Shown here in pieces: positions 63,449 to 64,000 of a stretch of DNA of 64,000 bases (position 1 is the first letter of the stretch; every line of letters starts with the position of its first letter). The notes under the pieces were generated by a model. The model was not told the origin of the DNA. It made no database searches and worked only from the letters and a program-made list of their open reading frames with translations. The translations under genes and the position numbers were made by a program. The stretch comes from JAAXHB01 sp965221635 (GTDB taxonomy: Bacteria > Actinomycetota > Acidimicrobiia > Acidimicrobiales > Aldehydirespiratoraceae): contig OZ244902.1 in NCBI GenBank assembly GCA_965221635.1, positions 868,001 through 932,000 on the forward strand, given 5' to 3'.

Positions 63449-63841
63449 ATGGTGAACCCGCTGATCTTTGTGGATCTGCCCACCCCGGATCCCGAGGCCA
63501 CGTCGCAGTTCTACGAGACGCTCTTCGACTGGAAGTACAAGCGCCGCCCCGCGGGCGAGTTCCACGAGGTGCTGCCAGGTGTGAAACCCAACCTTGGCAT
63601 TCACCTGGAGACAACTCCGGTGACCGGCCCCGTTCCGAGGATTTACGTGATGGTGGACGACCCACCCGGCAAGCTCGCGGCGGCGATGGAAATGGGCGCC
63701 ACCAAGCTTTGGGACGAGTACTACTGGGAGGAGTTCAACGCTCGCCACGCAGCGTTTCGCGACCCGTGGGGCAACGAAGTGGTGCTGTGGCGCAACAAGG
63801 GCACCTACGTGCCCGGCTCAGCGTCGGAAAGCAACGCCTGA
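63449..63841 (+). CDS. VOC-superfamily (glyoxalase-like) protein
   Basis: 130 residues, AAAGGAG 8 nt before the ATG. The paired beta-alpha-beta-beta-beta layout is visible: VNPLIFVDLPTPDPEATSQF and a C-terminal half ending AAFRDPWGNEVVLW. Metal-ligand positions His/Glu are only partly present, so it may be a non-enzymatic binding member. Last complete gene of the window. Confidence 0.85.
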   Translation: MVNPLIFVDLPTPDPEATSQFYETLFDWKYKRRPAGEFHEVLPGVKPNLGIHLETTPVTGPVPRIYVMVDDPPGKLAAAMEMGATKLWDEYYWEEFNARHAAFRDPWGNEVVLWRNKGTYVPGSASESNA

Positions 63842-63964
63842 TCGCACCACCCTGGCCGCCGGCGCCACAGCGATTCGGGGGGCGATCATCTCCTGGCGGT
63901 CCGGTGGCCTGACCCGCCGGCAGAAGGCGGCCTGCAAACCGGGCAGCGGCCGGTGTCGGGGTGT

Positions 63965-64000
63965 TCAGCCGAGCACTTGTTCCACCGAGAACTCCACGTT
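63965..64000 (-). CDS. 3' end of a leftward gene (partial)
   Basis: On the minus strand the last 36 bases read NVEFSVEQVLG followed by TGA. Codon use is typical for the window, but so short a piece cannot be identified. The 63842-63964 stretch before it holds nothing recognisable. Confidence 0.4.
   Translation of the reverse strand, partial: NVEFSVEQVLG

Noticed and set aside
1..64000. tRNA and rRNA genes.
   Set aside because: No cloverleaf with a TPsiC arm and no rRNA signature was found by eye on either strand.

Overview
The window looks like a contig from a high-GC actinobacterium. GC is roughly two thirds by eye, GTG starts are common, lipoproteins carry an L-V-A-A-A-C type lipobox, and there are many paired ABC importers and Rieske oxygenases. 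An Acidimicrobiia-like lineage is plausible, but that is inference from gene content only. No rRNA, tRNA, CRISPR array or insertion sequence was recognised.

Layout. 1-870 is the 5' part of a leftward peptide-type solute-binding lipoprotein. 1100-12044 looks like a metal/cofactor island: an FmdE-like zinc-ribbon protein, a DMT exporter with a very His-rich tail, a five-component Opp/Nik-type ABC importer (membrane-anchored binding protein, permease, permease-ATPase fusion, ATPase), then a short + strand cluster. In that cluster a DsrE-like protein and a CooC-like nickel-chaperone ATPase are each interrupted only by in-frame TGA codons, and each TGA is followed about 20 nt later by a small hairpin with GU in its loop. 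The simplest reading is two neighbouring selenoproteins. In CooC the two TGA codons fall where the family carries its metal-binding Cys-X-Cys. This is the most interesting result in the window.

12222-18632 is a BMP-type nucleoside importer operon (binding lipoprotein, double ATPase, two permeases) followed by a 2-oxoglutarate/Fe(II) oxygenase. 18711-27687 holds an unknown lipoprotein and a carbohydrate operon: binding protein, MalF/MalG permeases, NagB-like isomerase, Gfo/Idh/MocA oxidoreductase, BadF-type kinase and GH4 glycosidase, consistent with import and breakdown of an amino-sugar or glucoside. 27924-36143 is a defence-type pair: a large Eco57I-like adenine methyltransferase gene and a PLD-nuclease/SNF2 helicase. 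The methyltransferase gene contains three long poly-C tracts about 240 bp apart, followed by degenerate copies of conserved motifs in different reading frames.

36363-43204 is leftward: ROK kinase, truncated Schlafen-type regulator, bicupin with a tandem-repeated start region, DUF4143 ATPase with an inverted-repeat leader, flavin reductase and a Rieske oxygenase. 43425-49343 is one huge modular GLUG-repeat surface protein. 49612-54740 is a Rieske oxygenase cluster (two alpha subunits, one beta subunit, a DhnA/LsrF-type aldolase, a DUF1989 protein). 54773-58931 is leftward: an acetamidase and an FtsX/LolD-type ABC pair. An AT-rich patch (about 59095-59290) follows. 59395-63841 carries an amidohydrolase, a zinc alcohol dehydrogenase, an FGGY kinase and a VOC protein, and the last 36 bases look like the 3' end of a leftward gene.
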